Below are positions 22,739 to 34,358 of a DNA stretch of 64,000 nt, one piece after another. The stretch's first letter is position 1. Each line of letters opens with the position of its first letter. The notes under the pieces were generated by a model that made no database searches, had not been told where the DNA came from, and saw only the letters and a list, made by a program, of their open reading frames with translations. The stretch spans positions 62,001 through 126,000 of the forward strand of contig JAGVVL010000025.1 of assembly GCA_018287875.1 (NCBI GenBank). The letters run 5' to 3'. Source of the stretch: Nigrospora sphaerica (lineage: Eukaryota > Ascomycota > Sordariomycetes > Amphisphaeriales > Apiosporaceae). Both the position numbers and the translations under genes were made by a program.

Positions 22739-24097
22739 ATGGTCGATTCACCACCCTCGAGGCAAAGCGCGGGTGGTGGGAGCCGCCATAGGCCCGCCCC
22801 ACCCCCCGAGCCGTCACCTCCGGACTCAAGAACACCATCGCCAAGCAGCAACACGGCACCCGGACGCAGTCCAGAAGCCATTCGCAGCACCGTAAACTGC
22901 CTCAGACGCTTCTTAGCTGGTGATTCCGACGTTGCGACCCTGGTCGCAGCCGTACAAGCCGCCATCCCAGTCTTAGAGGCGGCAGCTAAGGAACCAGATA
23001 GCCAGACTAGCATCGAGAGACGCATCGATGCCATCGAGAACACGCTTCAGGCTATCCATAAGGATATTAAGGCCCCTAAGACATACGCTGCTGCTACCAC
23101 CGCTATAACCGCCGCTCCCTTACCTAGAGCCCCTCAGATAGCCAAGGCGCTTCCTCCCCGTCAGGAACGAGAGATCACCGTTAAGGCCACAGAGACAGAA
23201 GGACGCACCTACGCAGAGATCGTTCGCAAGGTTAACGCCGCCGCAGGGAGAGAGGCAGCAGTAGCAGCACGCAAGCTCCCTAGCGGAGACTACGCCATCA
23301 CATGCAAGACAGCGGCGGAAAAACAAGCCTTAGAAGCCGACCTAGACTGGACTGCCGAGGCCTTCGGAGAGAATGCCTCCATCCAGAAGAGAAAGATCCT
23401 AGTAGTGGCCCACGGTATCAACAAGGAAGCCATAGAGGTGAGCCAGGGGCAGTTAGGAGCCCAACTCCGAAACCAGCCTGGCGGCCCCATCGATGTCCTA
23501 GAAGCGAAGCTCCCTCGCAACGCTAAGACGTCGTCTAGGAAGGTCACAACTCTATATATCGCAGTCGCCACGGTCCAACAAGCAGAACAACTATGCCGAG
23601 ACGGCCTCATCTGGCAGTATGGCTATTATCCATGCGAGCCTTTCGCTGAAGGAGCGCAGCTTAAGCAGTGTTACCGCTGCTATCGATATGGACACATTGC
23701 CCGAGTCTGCCGCTATGCACGACGATGCGGGCTCTGCTCCTCGACTAAGCACGAGGAAAAAGAATGCCCGGAAACGGAGAACCAGAGCCGATATTGCTGT
23801 CCAGCATGCCGAGGACCACACACTGCGTGGTCTAAGGAGTGTCCAGTCCGCCAGGAGCAGGTCCAGATCGCTAAGGCTGCTTATGTCACGAGACCGAAGG
23901 GATTCGCACTGCCCTCACATGAACCCCCTAAGCCAACAGCCGAGGACTGGCAGATAGTACAGCCGCGGAAGCGTCGAGCAACCAGCTGCCGCACTAGAAG
24001 CACTGGCAGAGCCCGCAGCAGAGCCCACGAAGAGACAGACGACATGGACATCGAAACGCCGGAGTCAACACTAAACAGCATCCACGCTCGACTATGA
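22739..24097 (+). CDS. LINE ORF1 protein (gag-like, zinc knuckles)
   Basis: Intact 452-residue frame. The start MVDSPPSRQ is chosen because the minus-strand copy keeps the same start, although the frame is open further upstream. The N-terminus is Pro/Ser-rich, followed by an Ala-rich helical middle. Near residues 320-390 there is a Cys/His cluster: CYRCYRYGHIARVC, then CGLCSSTKHEEKEC, then a third CPACRGPHTAWSKEC. This is the usual ORF1 arrangement in Tad/I-type LINEs and binds the element RNA. The C-terminus is basic. The stop codon overlaps the ORF2 start (ATGA at 24,094-24,097), suggesting reinitiation. Confidence 0.85.
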   Translation: MVDSPPSRQSAGGGSRHRPAPPPEPSPPDSRTPSPSSNTAPGRSPEAIRSTVNCLRRFLAGDSDVATLVAAVQAAIPVLEAAAKEPDSQTSIERRIDAIENTLQAIHKDIKAPKTYAAATTAITAAPLPRAPQIAKALPPRQEREITVKATETEGRTYAEIVRKVNAAAGREAAVAARKLPSGDYAITCKTAAEKQALEADLDWTAEAFGENASIQKRKILVVAHGINKEAIEVSQGQLGAQLRNQPGGPIDVLEAKLPRNAKTSSRKVTTLYIAVATVQQAEQLCRDGLIWQYGYYPCEPFAEGAQLKQCYRCYRYGHIARVCRYARRCGLCSSTKHEEKECPETENQSRYCCPACRGPHTAWSKECPVRQEQVQIAKAAYVTRPKGFALPSHEPPKPTAEDWQIVQPRKRRATSCRTRSTGRARSRAHEETDDMDIETPESTLNSIHARL

Positions 24098-27000
24098 CAG
24101 CGCTAAGGATCCTACACTGGAACACGCAGAAAAGCAAGAAAGCACAGATCCTGGCAGTCGATGCCATCTCCGAAGAGTACGATATCCTAGCTATCCAAGA
24201 GCCCTGGAGAAACCCACATATACCGACCACCTACTGCCCGAGATCCTCCCCGTACTACCTTCTCTATGCCGCCGAGGGAGGCAGGGCTTGCATTTACATT
24301 AATAAGAAGTACCCCTGGCGCAGTGGACTTACAAGGCGCAGTCAGACAGGTGCAATATCACGATCCAGCTGCCAGATGGTCCTATAACAGTCATCTGCGT
24401 GTACTCGCATCCTCCTGGATCGATTAGCAGATCAGACCTGCCAGCTATCGAAGCCCTCCTTACCGGTCCCTAGCCAGGACGAACAGTCCTCGTAGGAGAC
24501 TTTAACGTCCACCACCCTGTCTGGGGAGGATACAACGTCCGACCTCATAAGGCAGCCGATAAGCTACTCCAGCTAGCAGAATCCTGGAGACTCCAGCTTA
24601 TCACGCCCCCTGGAACACCAACATGGACTCGAAGAGGGTGCATAGACTCCACGATCGACCTAGCGTGGGCCACGGACGATCTCCGAGCTGCCTACAACGG
24701 GTACGCCCCATATGCCGGATCCGATCACCTCCCGCAGGTGATACGCGTGGCTGGACCTCAAAACGACCCCCAGAATAAGCCACGGCGTAACTGGAAAACA
24801 GCTGACTATAACCAGGCGAAGGCCGAGGCGACACACCTTCCGCAGCCAGGACTACTCGAGACACCGGAGGAAATCGATAGGTACACCGAAACGTTAACTA
24901 AGGAGCTAACTCGGATAGCCGACCTAGTTGCCCCCCTCCGCTACTCTAAGGGGAGAGGCAAAGTATAGTGGAACCATGAAACAAAAGAAGCTATAGAGGA
25001 GGAGAGACGAACCTAGCGAACATGGCTATCCGATAGGACAGACGCAGCCTGGCGAGCTCTTCGGCAAGCATCCCTTGCGAAAAAGAAAACAATCCGCACC
25101 GTAAAGACAGCGACCTGGAGAAACATGCTTCACGAGGCCTCTAGCCAGCCAGCTGGCGTCTGGAACATCGCGAGATGGGCCAGAACCGAAGGAGCCGTAC
25201 CGCCGCTACCTCCAGCCGTCCCCACACTTCACACACCGCGAGGCGAAGCAATGACCCATAAGGAGAAAACGGAGGCCTTCCGAGAGAGGTTTTACCCTCT
25301 CCCTAAGGCTATGCATACCGGCTTCCGTATAACAAACCGGCTCGCAGCGCCTCTCGACATCGACAGCGAGGTGACAGCGGAGCAGGTCCAAGACGTCTTA
25401 AGCAAGGCAGGCCAGTGGAAAGCACCTGGGCCAGACCAGCTTCCGAACGGATTCCTTAAGCGCTTAGGAAAGCCCCTCTTCCAGGCCTTAGCCTCCCTAG
25501 CGGAAGCATGCTGGCGTATAGGATACTATCCAACAGCGTTCCGCAAAGCAGTGACCGTTATCCTCCGGAAACCAGGAAAGCAGCCAAACGAATACCACCA
25601 AGCCGGCGGATGGAGACCTATCGCGCTGCTTAACACCATGGGGAAGGTGATCGAGAGCCTGCTGGCGCAACGGCTAGCCAGCTTTGCGGAAGAAAACGGG
25701 CTGCTCCCGGACGAACAGATGGGGAACCGAAAGGGCCGCTCTACGGAAACGGCCTTGCGGCTGCTAACGGACCTGGTCCGTACAGCCTGGAAGTATGGAG
25801 GCGTAGCAACCCTTCTATCGCTGGATATCTCAGGCGCTTTCGACTCCGTCGACCATGGAAGGCTCCTTGCCAACCTGCGTGCGCTGAGGGTCCCTATATG
25901 GACTATCAGCTGGATCCGAAGCTTCCTATCTAACCGGTCCACCACGCTATTCTTCGACGGCCAGGAATCGGACGAGATCCCAGTCCCGGCAGGCGTCCCA
26001 CAGGGCTCACCCCTATCGCCTATCCTCTTCTGCCTCTATACAGCCGGTCTCTATAAGGCTCTCCGCGCCGTACCAGGGATAGCTACTATAGCCTTCGCAG
26101 ACGACACGAACCTCGTGGGCTTCGGCTTAAACCCCGAGCAGACCTGCGAGCGGCTAGAGGCCGCTCACAGGATCTGCAAAGAATGGGCAGTCAGCCACGG
26201 CATGACCTTCGCAGTCCAGAAATATCACCTAGTCCACTTCTCTCGAAGACGGAAAGGTCCGGACACGAAGATAGCCTTAGAAGGTCACGAAATCGAACCA
26301 GAAGACTCCTGCCGCGTCCTTGGCATCCAGGTGGATAGACGTCTCCGCTGGGACGTACATATCCAGTCAATATCGAAGAAGATGGCGACGCAAGTCTATG
26401 CCTTAGACCGGATAGCCGGCTCGACATGGGGCGCGTCTCTCCAGCGAGCCCGCCAAGTCTATACAGCCGTCGTACGGTCTGCGATAGGTTATGGAGCTTC
26501 AGAGTGGCACCGCCAGATCTCGAAAAACAGAGCCAAGGTACTCAACGACGTCCAGACAGAGTGCCTCCGAAAGGTTACAGGAGCTTTCAAAGCCACGGCT
26601 GCCGCAGTGCTAGAAACTGAAGCCTACGTGTCCCCCTTAGACACGTGGCTCAACAGAAGGGTGGCGGCATCGGAAGAGAGGCTCCAACAGCCGCGTATCG
26701 CATCACTCATCCAAGCGAGATGTGATAGCGCAGCTAGATGGATCCTAACAAGACCGACTCGCCGGCGTAGACCGAAAGGCCCCGACGCTCCTAATCGTAA
26801 GAGGTGGCTAGACGAATGGCTAGCTGGAGACTCAGCACACAAGGCTAAGGAGAGAGACTGGCTTCAGAGATGGCAACAAACGTAGCAAAATCGAATAGCA
26901 CGAGCCCCAGCAGCAACTAAGATGCCGCCAGACAAGCACGTCCTTAAGCTCCATAGGGGACTCCATAAGGCAGAGAGCTCCATCCTCGTCCAAGCGAGGA

Positions 27001-27281
27001 CTGGTAAGATTAGGCTGCGAGACTTCCTTTTCAAGCGCAGGGTTCCAGGCTTCGACAGCCCATGGTGCGTCTGCGGTCAGGGCAGGGAGACCGTCCGACA
27101 TATCCTCGTTTTCTGCCCAAGGGAGAGAGAAAGACGAGAGCATCTCGTCCAAGCTCTAGGAGAGCCGATCGACACAGACAGGATGCTAGACACGCCAGGA
27201 AAAGCTGGGATTATCGCAAGATGGCTACTCCGCTCGGGAAGGCTGGGCATGTTCCAGCTTGCGAATCAGCTTATCAGCTAG
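24094..27281 (+). pseudogene. LINE ORF2 (AP endonuclease-RT-Cys-rich), frameshifted
   Basis: The endonuclease begins MTALRILHWNTQKSKK and has AIQEPW, GDFNVHHPVWGG and SDHLPQV. A one-base loss near 24,312 shifts the frame; the minus-strand copy has CACCCCCCAGCG where this copy reads TACCCCTGGCG. Stops follow at about 24,470, 24,967 and 25,015. From 25,125 to 26,885 the reverse transcriptase is open for 586 residues, with LDISGAFDSVDHG, GVPQGSPLSPILF and FADDTN. A TAG at 26,883 separates the last part, whose Cys-rich motif is CVCGQGRETVRHILVFC. The copy needs only a few changes to be whole but is inactive as read. Confidence 0.85.
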
Positions 27282-27478
27282 GAAGCGGGCACGCTGAGCC
27301 CGATCTCGGTATGGCAGGCTAGAGAGTAGACAAGTGCGGTGCGAGGCAGCGGAACCTAGGTTTTTCACCCGGCCGGACGTTAGCCCGGAACGGTTTTCCT
27401 AGGCTGAGATGCGTAGGGGGTCCTCATGGCCTTGATAGGTCGCTAGGTGTAAGAATAATAATAATAATATAGACGACT

Positions 27479-27640
27479 TACCGCTACCTGGCGGTACATA
27501 CCGCCGCTGGCTGGATATATTCCTACTAAACAGTGATTGAGAGGAGCTTATTCCCCTTTTTTTCCTCTTCACCTGTAGTTTTCGCATCTTAATAGAACCA
27601 TTAGGTCATTAACAGATTCTTTGTTCCTTAAACCGTGAAA
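27479..27640 (+). repeat. Second half of the interrupted Gypsy LTR
   Basis: Matches 21,788-21,930 of the complete element's LTR with many C-to-T / G-to-A differences, ending CCGTGA(AA). Together with about 22,575-22,616 it makes one LTR, split by the LINE. Confidence 0.8.
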
Positions 27641-28040
27641 AATACGTCTTTTAACACTAGGCTAGTTATCTAATTCTTTAGCTGCCGTCTTTAAGACCGG
27701 AATAGCGGCTTAAACTACTGTAGTAGCTAAGGCCGTAATATTGACTTCACTAGCTAAAAAGCGTTTGAAGTTGTCTATAGTGCTGCGTATATCCTTTAGA
27801 CTGCGTCCAGGTACTGTAATGCTGTTTAACGATAGTGTTTTTAAGTCCGGAGGTGACGGCTTGGGGGGTGGGGCAGGCCTATGGCGGCTCCCACCACTTG
27901 CGCTTTGCCTTGAGGGTGGTGAATCGACCATTTCTAGGCTAAATGAAGCCCTAGAAACATTTTCCGGGCTATCCGGTAGCTTATAGAGACGTGGTTGTGA
28001 AGTTATCGCTGTGTGGGATCGGTTTCGAAAAAGCTTTTTA
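27641..28040 (-). pseudogene. LINE 5' fragment with partial ORF1 (minus strand)
   Basis: Matches about 11,670-12,060 of the minus-strand LINE: the 5' untranslated end (TTTCGAAAAAGCTTTTT), the ORF1 start MVDSPPSRQSA at 27,931 and about 70 codons. It then breaks off against the Gypsy LTR. Several CpA-to-TpA changes are visible. This is the last transposon sequence before the gene-rich region. Confidence 0.78.
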
Positions 28041-29149
28041 AGCTTTATACGGCTATGAAATTACGGCGGCATTTTGGCCCCGTTAGAGCCCTCTCTATAC
28101 GAAATCGCTGCGGCCGGCCGTGGCGCCCAGGTTTCCCGCCGTGAGCACCATTGTCACGTGCATGCAAGGGCTCGAGTGCCGCCATCGAAGATCTACCAGA
28201 ACAATCGGCCCGCTACAGTCGAAATAAGGTGTCCTGGCTCATGGCCCCCGTTTACGATGTCTTCCTTGGACGTACTGAGCGCCGTGGACCGTGTCGTCGT
28301 GGTGTTCGGCGAATTTACTTGTCACTCATACCATGAATTTCGGCGATTTTTAACCAAAGCCCCCCAGTCGGCAGCCGCCCCGCCTTGCCTATCCTGGGTT
28401 GGTGCTGATCCACTCGAGAATGGGTTCCCCTAGTGATAAGTATGCGTACTATATAGTAGGGATAGTCCGGCAGAGCCGCATTGAGCGTAGCCGAGGTCCG
28501 TATCTGTACCTGGCAGGTCTGGTGGCGGTATCGGCAACAAGCGGCCCCTGCTCGACACGCGAGTCAGGGATCCATTTTCAACCACCACGTGGCTGACGCC
28601 AACCTTTTTGGGTGAATACACGGTACCCCCCCTTGTCTCCTGGCCCCGGTTCGGAGTGTTGTGTTTCGGAGTGTATTCGCTGGCTATCACGGCAAGCCGT
28701 GTGGCCGCCATCGTACGCTCCACACACACGCGATGGCCCCGGCCATGGGACAAGGCGGCCGCTGCCGCGGGAATGCTGGCCCCCCCGACCCCATGGGCTC
28801 TGGTTAGCGAGGGCTCGGCACAATGCCATCGGACCCTTTGCTATACCCATGGCAGATGGCAAACCCCGTCTGGGTAGTGGCAGGGGCATCGGGCTCTTGG
28901 TGACAATGTGAAAAACACGGCTTTTTATCGTGTGCTGGGCCGGCAGTTCTAGATTCCCGGTTCCAGTACGAGACAGAGAGAAGATCGCGGTATTCCAGCT
29001 GTCATCTGTCATTTGCTGTCCAGACTTGACCACCTGAATTGAGGCCTTCTGCCACCTTTCGAAATTGGCCTCTGTTGAGGTCCTGGGACTCCCCCTCCAA
29101 TACACAACAGACCTAAGCATCGATCACACGGCGATACAACCTGTGCACA
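28041..29149. other. Gene-free boundary between repeats and cluster
   Basis: The GC content rises and transposon similarity stops at about 28,040. No reading frame has convincing protein features. The last few hundred bases contain the promoter and 5' leader of the methyltransferase at 29,150. Confidence 0.5.
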
Positions 29150-30067
29150 ATGGCGTCCACAACCACCGTGACAGAGTCAGCGGCGGCCAAGGGCAGCGTT
29201 ACACTGTCTGGGTCGGTAGAAACGCTCCTCATCACGCTCATCGCGCGGGCGCAGGACGCGCTATCGCCAAGCCCAATCCTCAACGACCAGCATAGCCTCG
29301 AGACGGTGGAGCGGATCCGAGCGCAGGGCTACGACTTCTCGCGCACTACGCTCGACAAGGCGCCGGGCATGTACACGCGGCTCGTGGCGACGCGGGCGCG
29401 TATCCTCGACCGCTACTGCGAGGCCTTCCTCGCGCGCAACCCGGGCCCCGCCACCGTCATCCACCTCGCCTGCGGCATGGACTCGCGGGAGCGCCGCATC
29501 GCGTGGCAGGGCGAGGGCCGCCTCTGGATCGACGTCGACCTGCCCGACGTCGTGGCCTTGCGACGACAAGTCGTCGACGCGCCCTCGACGGCACGCGGCG
29601 GCGAGTACCGCCTGCTCAACCCCGACATCATCCACGACGACCAGTGGTTGCACAAGGCCAACGTGCCCAGCGACCGGCCCATCATCGTCATGTTCGAGGG
29701 CCTCACGCCCTACCTCACGGGCGATGAGGTCCACGGCCTTCTCGGCGGCATCGTCAACCACTTCCGAGAAAGCGGCGTCGGCGGCGAGATCCGCTTCGAC
29801 ACCCTCGGCTCTATCTCCTACTTCCTCATCAACTACGTCTTCAACCGCCACCTCACCTCGGTCGGCGCCAAGTTCCAGTGGTACATGGACGACCCGCGCA
29901 CGCTCGAGAAGCACGTGCCCGGCCTGCGCTACAAGGAGCGCATGTTCAACATGATCGACTTTGCCACCTACGGCCAGTCTGGCATGCTCGTTCACGGCCT
30001 TATGCGCATCGCCGACTGGTTCAACCTCGCAGGGCCCATGGGATCCGGGTACGGCTATGAATTTTAG
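29150..30067 (+). CDS. LCM/Ppm1-type S-adenosylmethionine methyltransferase
   Basis: A 305-residue single-exon protein of the leucine carboxyl methyltransferase-like family, which also contains O-methyltransferases acting on polyketides. Visible features are the SAM-binding loop VIHLACGMDSR (residues about 103-113), an acidic strand end DVDLPDVV (about 127-134) that normally contacts the ribose, and FEGLTPYL (about 184-191), corresponding to the family's EGxxxYL. Length is typical. The start gives a good context (ACAATGG). It is the first gene of the cluster and converges on the P450. It could methylate a phenol or carboxyl group of the meroterpenoid; the substrate cannot be read from the sequence. 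It is unlike the small PRC-type methyltransferases of DMOA pathways. Confidence 0.8.
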   Translation: MASTTTVTESAAAKGSVTLSGSVETLLITLIARAQDALSPSPILNDQHSLETVERIRAQGYDFSRTTLDKAPGMYTRLVATRARILDRYCEAFLARNPGPATVIHLACGMDSRERRIAWQGEGRLWIDVDLPDVVALRRQVVDAPSTARGGEYRLLNPDIIHDDQWLHKANVPSDRPIIVMFEGLTPYLTGDEVHGLLGGIVNHFRESGVGGEIRFDTLGSISYFLINYVFNRHLTSVGAKFQWYMDDPRTLEKHVPGLRYKERMFNMIDFATYGQSGMLVHGLMRIADWFNLAGPMGSGYGYEF

Positions 30068-30783
30068 GTGGGTCCTGGGTTAAGGCCAGGTGAGGTTTTC
30101 AGCGACGTTCGTATTGTAGCGCATAATGTTGCCACACATTTCGTATCTTCCTTCTTTCCAGACCATGTCTGGCGTGAAAGTGCATGATGTCAGGAATATT
30201 GTAATCGGAAATATCCAGTACGAACTGGGAGTACTGTCGCGACACGTACTTTTGGGAGGGGCACATGGCTAAACAAAATAACATATCATCATTTTCGAGA
30301 ACAAAATTAGAGTATTACCATTCGACGTCGTTGACAACAAAAGAAACACATCGCTGAATGATAAGAGGTACTTTTCATGTACGAGGCATCGGTATCTCAC
30401 TTATTTGCAATGGTATTGGGCTCATGAACGTATATCACCCTTGAATCCGCCGCTGATCCAGACATCGCCCACTGCCCTAGACCTCATACACTTCGCTAGG
30501 CCAAACCTCCAAAGTTGGACATTTTTCAACGCCCATTCCGGGCCTTGGCACCGAAATCTTTCTAATATGCGTGCAAGGTCGTGGCCACCATTGAAGTCGG
30601 GTTTTCACGGCTTCTACTGAGCTATATCACTGAGGGTATATGCTGAGGCTCGTGACGGGGAACTAAGACGATCAAACAAACTCACATACATCCGAAGCCA
30701 TTCCCAAGTCCAAATACTTCCACGACCTTCTCACAGCCACCGCCGACGTTCCAAGATGGTGCAACTTGGCCCCTCCTCCGCCT
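30068..30783. other. Convergent intergenic region
   Basis: 3' ends of the methyltransferase and the P450 face each other. AT-rich in the middle; no gene seen. Confidence 0.5.
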
Positions 30784-32757
30784 CTATGCGGCGCTGGGCT
30801 TCTGGACGCGTACGAGAACCTGGTGACCGTACCACATGTAGTGGCTCGAGACGTCGCGGTCCCAGACGAACTCAGGGTTCGCGAGGGTCAGGTCGCTGGC
30901 GAAGACGATCTTGGCGACGTCGAGGCGCATGGCGTGCAGGGACATCTCGCGGCCGATGCAGACGCGGGCGCCCATGCCGAAGGGGCGCGAGGCCGTCAGA
31001 ATGTCACGTGCAAAGGGGCTCGCGGGGCTGCGACCCTCGGGCAGCCAGCGCTCGGGGTGGAACTCATCGGGAAGCGCAAAGTAGCGCGGGTTGCGCGACA
31101 CCGAGTAGAAGTCAGCGCTCACCTGCACGCCGGCGGGCACGTGCACGCCGTCAACGACGCACGCCGTCGCTGCCACGCGGTGCGTTGAATGCCCGTTGAA
31201 GGCCGGCACCAGCCGCAGTGCCTCGTTGAGGCACGCATTGAGGAAGGGCAGCTGCAGCACTTTGGTGCAGTCGACGTCGTCGACGGACCCGAACTGCGCC
31301 CGCACCTCGGTCTTGAGCCGCTCATAGTACACGGGGTTGTTGAGGAGGTAGTAGAAGAGCGCCGACAGCGTCACTGCGCTGCTCTCGTAGCCTCCCATCC
31401 TGGTAAGCATCGACATCCTCTGGTCAGTATTTGTAGCTTTACCGGTACAGGGCTAAAGGTGGCCTCCTTACAAGAGCAACAGCATGTTACTGTGGATATC
31501 GCCCGTGGAAAGACCAATGGCCTCTTTAGACTCGAGGATGGCGGTGAGAAAGTTCTTCTGGCCGTTTTGATGCGCAATGTGCCTGTCGCGGCCACCAGAG
31601 TCAGACATGGGGGCCTCGCCAACGGATGCGTCGCCGGGTGCCAGCTTACTTTTCGAGCTGGGCCCTACCCAGAACGTTGCCACTGAGCCCAAACAGCTTG
31701 CGGGCCGACGCCACGACGGCCACGGTGATGCTCTTGACGATGCGGAAGCTGTTGATGTAGCAGAAAAACTCGAGATATGGAGCCACCTTGCCGTAGATGT
31801 GCTTGGAGGACTCGTGGTGGTCTGTTTGGGATCTCGAGGTTAGTTCTGTTGCCCTCACGGGGTCGTGAATGCGCCAAAAGCAAAGGGGACATGGATGCTC
31901 ACCGAGGTGTTCAAAGGACACAGGCTCGCCAAAGCAGAGGTTGCCCACGTTGCCCCAGACCATCTTGTTCACTTCGTGGGTGAGATTGATGACCTGGGAC
32001 GGCGTGTCGGCGGCCTTGGTGAGGTTCGCGACGGCCTTATTGGCGTGGTGCTGCGTGATGGCTTCCTGCTCGCGCATGGCCTTGGCCGTGAAGGCAGGCC
32101 CAAGCACGTTGCGGAGCCGCTTGTGGTCGGGCCCGTCGTCAACGGTCAGGAGGTTCTCCTCGGCGAAGGTGAGTACGCGGATGAGGTCCTCGGACGTGCC
32201 ACGCTTGGTGAACTTGCCGACGTGCGGCGCCGGATGGTGGATGTCCTTGATGGCCTGCTCCGTGTCGAACGAGAGCTCGTTGGGAGCGACACGGACGACG
32301 GGTCCTGCGTTGCGTTCAATGCGTCAGATAAGGGTGCCTGACACGGTGGAAGGAACTGGCAGGGGCGGTGGGCATTTACCATATTTTCTGTGCAGCGCCT
32401 TGATGTCGGGGTTCAGGCGTGCGCCGGCCACGGACTTGACCAAGAACAACTAGGGACACGGTCAAAATTGGGAAGGTCATGCTACCAAGGCTAAATGACG
32501 CACTGGAGAAATGCTGGCCAAGAAAGGCCCCTTGATGTGGGCGATGGGGTGCAGAAAGTAGTTGTAGAAGCATAGACCGATAACGAAGACAATGCTCTGC
32601 GCCGAGTTAGCACGTGATGTTCCAAAGGTGTTGTTGGTCGACAACGTACGCCGACCACTGAGACCAAGCCAAGACACAAAAGGAGAGTCCAGCGATCCTC
32701 GGTCCAGGGTAAAGCGGCCTCGAGCAGGCTCTCCACATGAGGCTTCACGTAGTCCAT
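30784..32757 (-). CDS. Cytochrome P450 monooxygenase, seven exons
   Basis: Spliced model of 523 residues. Exons are 32757-32650, 32596-32504, 32449-32380, 32304-31903, 31821-31650, 31582-31472 and 31399-30784; all six introns are GT-AG, 53-81 bp, and the frame closes exactly. The N-terminus has a membrane anchor (LLLCLGLVSVVG...FYNYFLHP). The core shows the LHRKYGPVVRVAPNELSFD region, I-helix GGYESS (normally AGxET/S), ExxR as EALR, the PERW region HPERWLP, and the haem loop FGMGARVCIG with its Cys ligand. It is a complete microsomal P450 needing a reductase partner. In this cluster it probably oxidises the terpene or aryl part. It converges on the methyltransferase. The first two exons are the least certain. 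Confidence 0.88.
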
Positions 32758-34358
32758 TGTGTCCCGCCCTCAGAGCGAGGCAAAGAGCAGACGGCGGTTT
32801 CAGTGTAGAGGTAAAGCGCGTCGTCGGCTGAATGCAATGGCTGGGCGGGCAAGAATACCATTTTTGCTCTATTAATGATCAAGTAGGATTTGCCTATGGG
32901 CTTCTCGGCGAATTGTCAGCCTGCCGTCGGCGCTTCTCGAGATGCAAGGGGTTGGGAAAGCGGAAAGCGGGAAGCGCCGGTCAGGGTATCGGCTGGTCTC
33001 GCGAGGGCCATCGGACGATAGACGCATGGTTCATCTCTATTTACATGGGGGTGTAATTGACTCGGTCCTCATCACGTAAGGTTTAGCTGTCGGCGTGTTA
33101 TCCCCACGCGTGGCCTTGCATGAACGATGCACGCCGCGGGGTCTTAACTGAGTAACAGCGATCGGCCGATCGTTGAGACATACTGGCGGGGGAACCTGGG
33201 CCGGAAAATCTTTCCATGCCAAGGCCGGAATGTCGCTGGAGCAGAACCGCCATTACTGCAATGCAATGGCGCCTTATCTCCTTGAGCTCGAAAACGGCGG
33301 GTTTGGGGGCGAACGGCTCCTAACGAGCAAGTACCTACATAGTATCTCACTAAGCGGGAGACCATAATTAAGCTTTCGGGGAGGGACAGTACATATGCTA
33401 GACTAGAAGTACATGATCCGCCAGAGACGATGCCGCTAGCGAGAGGTTTCTGTCATGCCACAGCATGTATTGCGGGTCGCGCTAAGATCCGCCGTTTCCA
33501 GGCCTTGACATAGTACTTTGTACATGGATATTACAAGGTACGGTAGTCTATCTCCACATTACGTAGCCTTGATTTTCTCACCGACTTCCCCCAGCGACGG
33601 GGCTTTCCCAGCTTCTACGGGCTTGGTCGGTTAGTACTTTACATGTGCATGTGCATGTGTGTGGTGCTCATGTTTGACAGGAGACAATGAATCCCCGCTA
33701 AGCTTTATCAGCGGCCGACGGACCTCCTCGCTGTGACGGTACTTCCTCCTAGTGTGATGCAAGGGTACATACTTGTGGTAAAATGCAAAAAGTCCCACCT
33801 AGGGCCGATCAGGACGCCGGTGTTGAGCTGAACCACGTGCACGTAATCCGTGGCTCGGCAAGAAAGCTCGACGCCGAGGCCCAAGTGACAATCAGAAGTC
33901 TTGGCGGTGTTTGTACAAGAAGATGGACGGGGCGGAAAAAGAGAACTCCCGACGGCACCCAGAGCTAACAATCTGGTTTGCGAGGGTACGGCAGAGCATT
34001 CGTCTTGGCGGTGTTGTGTCATGGCGCGGCGGAGCTGTCCTGGCCCTTGCATGGTGTAAGTGATTGACAGCACGACTACTTTTGTGCTCGGCAGCTTTGT
34101 TGAATATCTCCCCGCACGCACTAGAAGCGTGTCACTAATATTAATCTTTATTTCCATGGCAAGCGGATGTTGCCCGGTGTGCTTGTAAATTCATAAAGTT
34201 AACACGGGCTTGATATTAAGCACATGAAGAGGAATGTATCTAAAGAAAGCATCCCGAGAACCCGTACATGTAATGTGCAATTAAGTGCCAGGACAAGCCA
34301 AAAAGAGGAAGCCTCTTCCTCATGGACAGATCAAAGACCCGTACGCAAGGTACCTCGC
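32758..34358. other. Intergenic region upstream of the P450
   Basis: 1.6 kb with no supported gene. It contains the P450 promoter and, at 33,159-33,172, a perfect 14-bp palindrome. Several short open frames here lack any protein-like features. Confidence 0.5.
33159..33172. promoter_or_regulatory. Palindromic CGATCGGCCGATCG site
   Basis: Perfect 14-bp palindrome about 400 bp upstream of the P450 start. The core GATCGGCCG recurs upstream of the FAD oxidoreductase (36,179) and the second SDR (54,491). Zn2Cys6 regulators bind CGG/CCG pairs, so it is a candidate operator; this is inference. Confidence 0.35.

Larger units (their letters stand above)
22627..27468 (+). mobile_element. Near full-length Tad-type LINE (plus strand)
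   Basis: A 4.84-kb non-LTR retrotransposon inserted in the LTR of the older Gypsy relic. The duplicated target ATATAGACGACT is seen at about 22,615-22,626 and 27,467-27,478; its left edge is blurred by the tail. The 5' end is GGAAAAAAAAC, with ORF1 at 22,739-24,097, ORF2 at 24,094-27,281 and a short (AAT)n tail. It is the best preserved LINE in the window, with few stops and one clear frameshift. Confidence 0.88.

Noticed and set aside
28578..29120. Open frame of 180 codons upstream of the methyltransferase
   Set aside because: No domain, unusual composition, overlaps the promoter region of the methyltransferase, and contains no splice-consistent extension.
29261..29995. A 244-codon minus-strand open frame across the methyltransferase
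   Set aside because: It is a shadow of the GC-rich real gene: low-complexity Val/Glu/Ala text with no domain, while the plus strand has all family motifs.
31865..32453. Long plus-strand frames over the P450
   Set aside because: They cross several P450 introns and exons and show no domain; the spliced minus-strand P450 closes in frame with all signature motifs.
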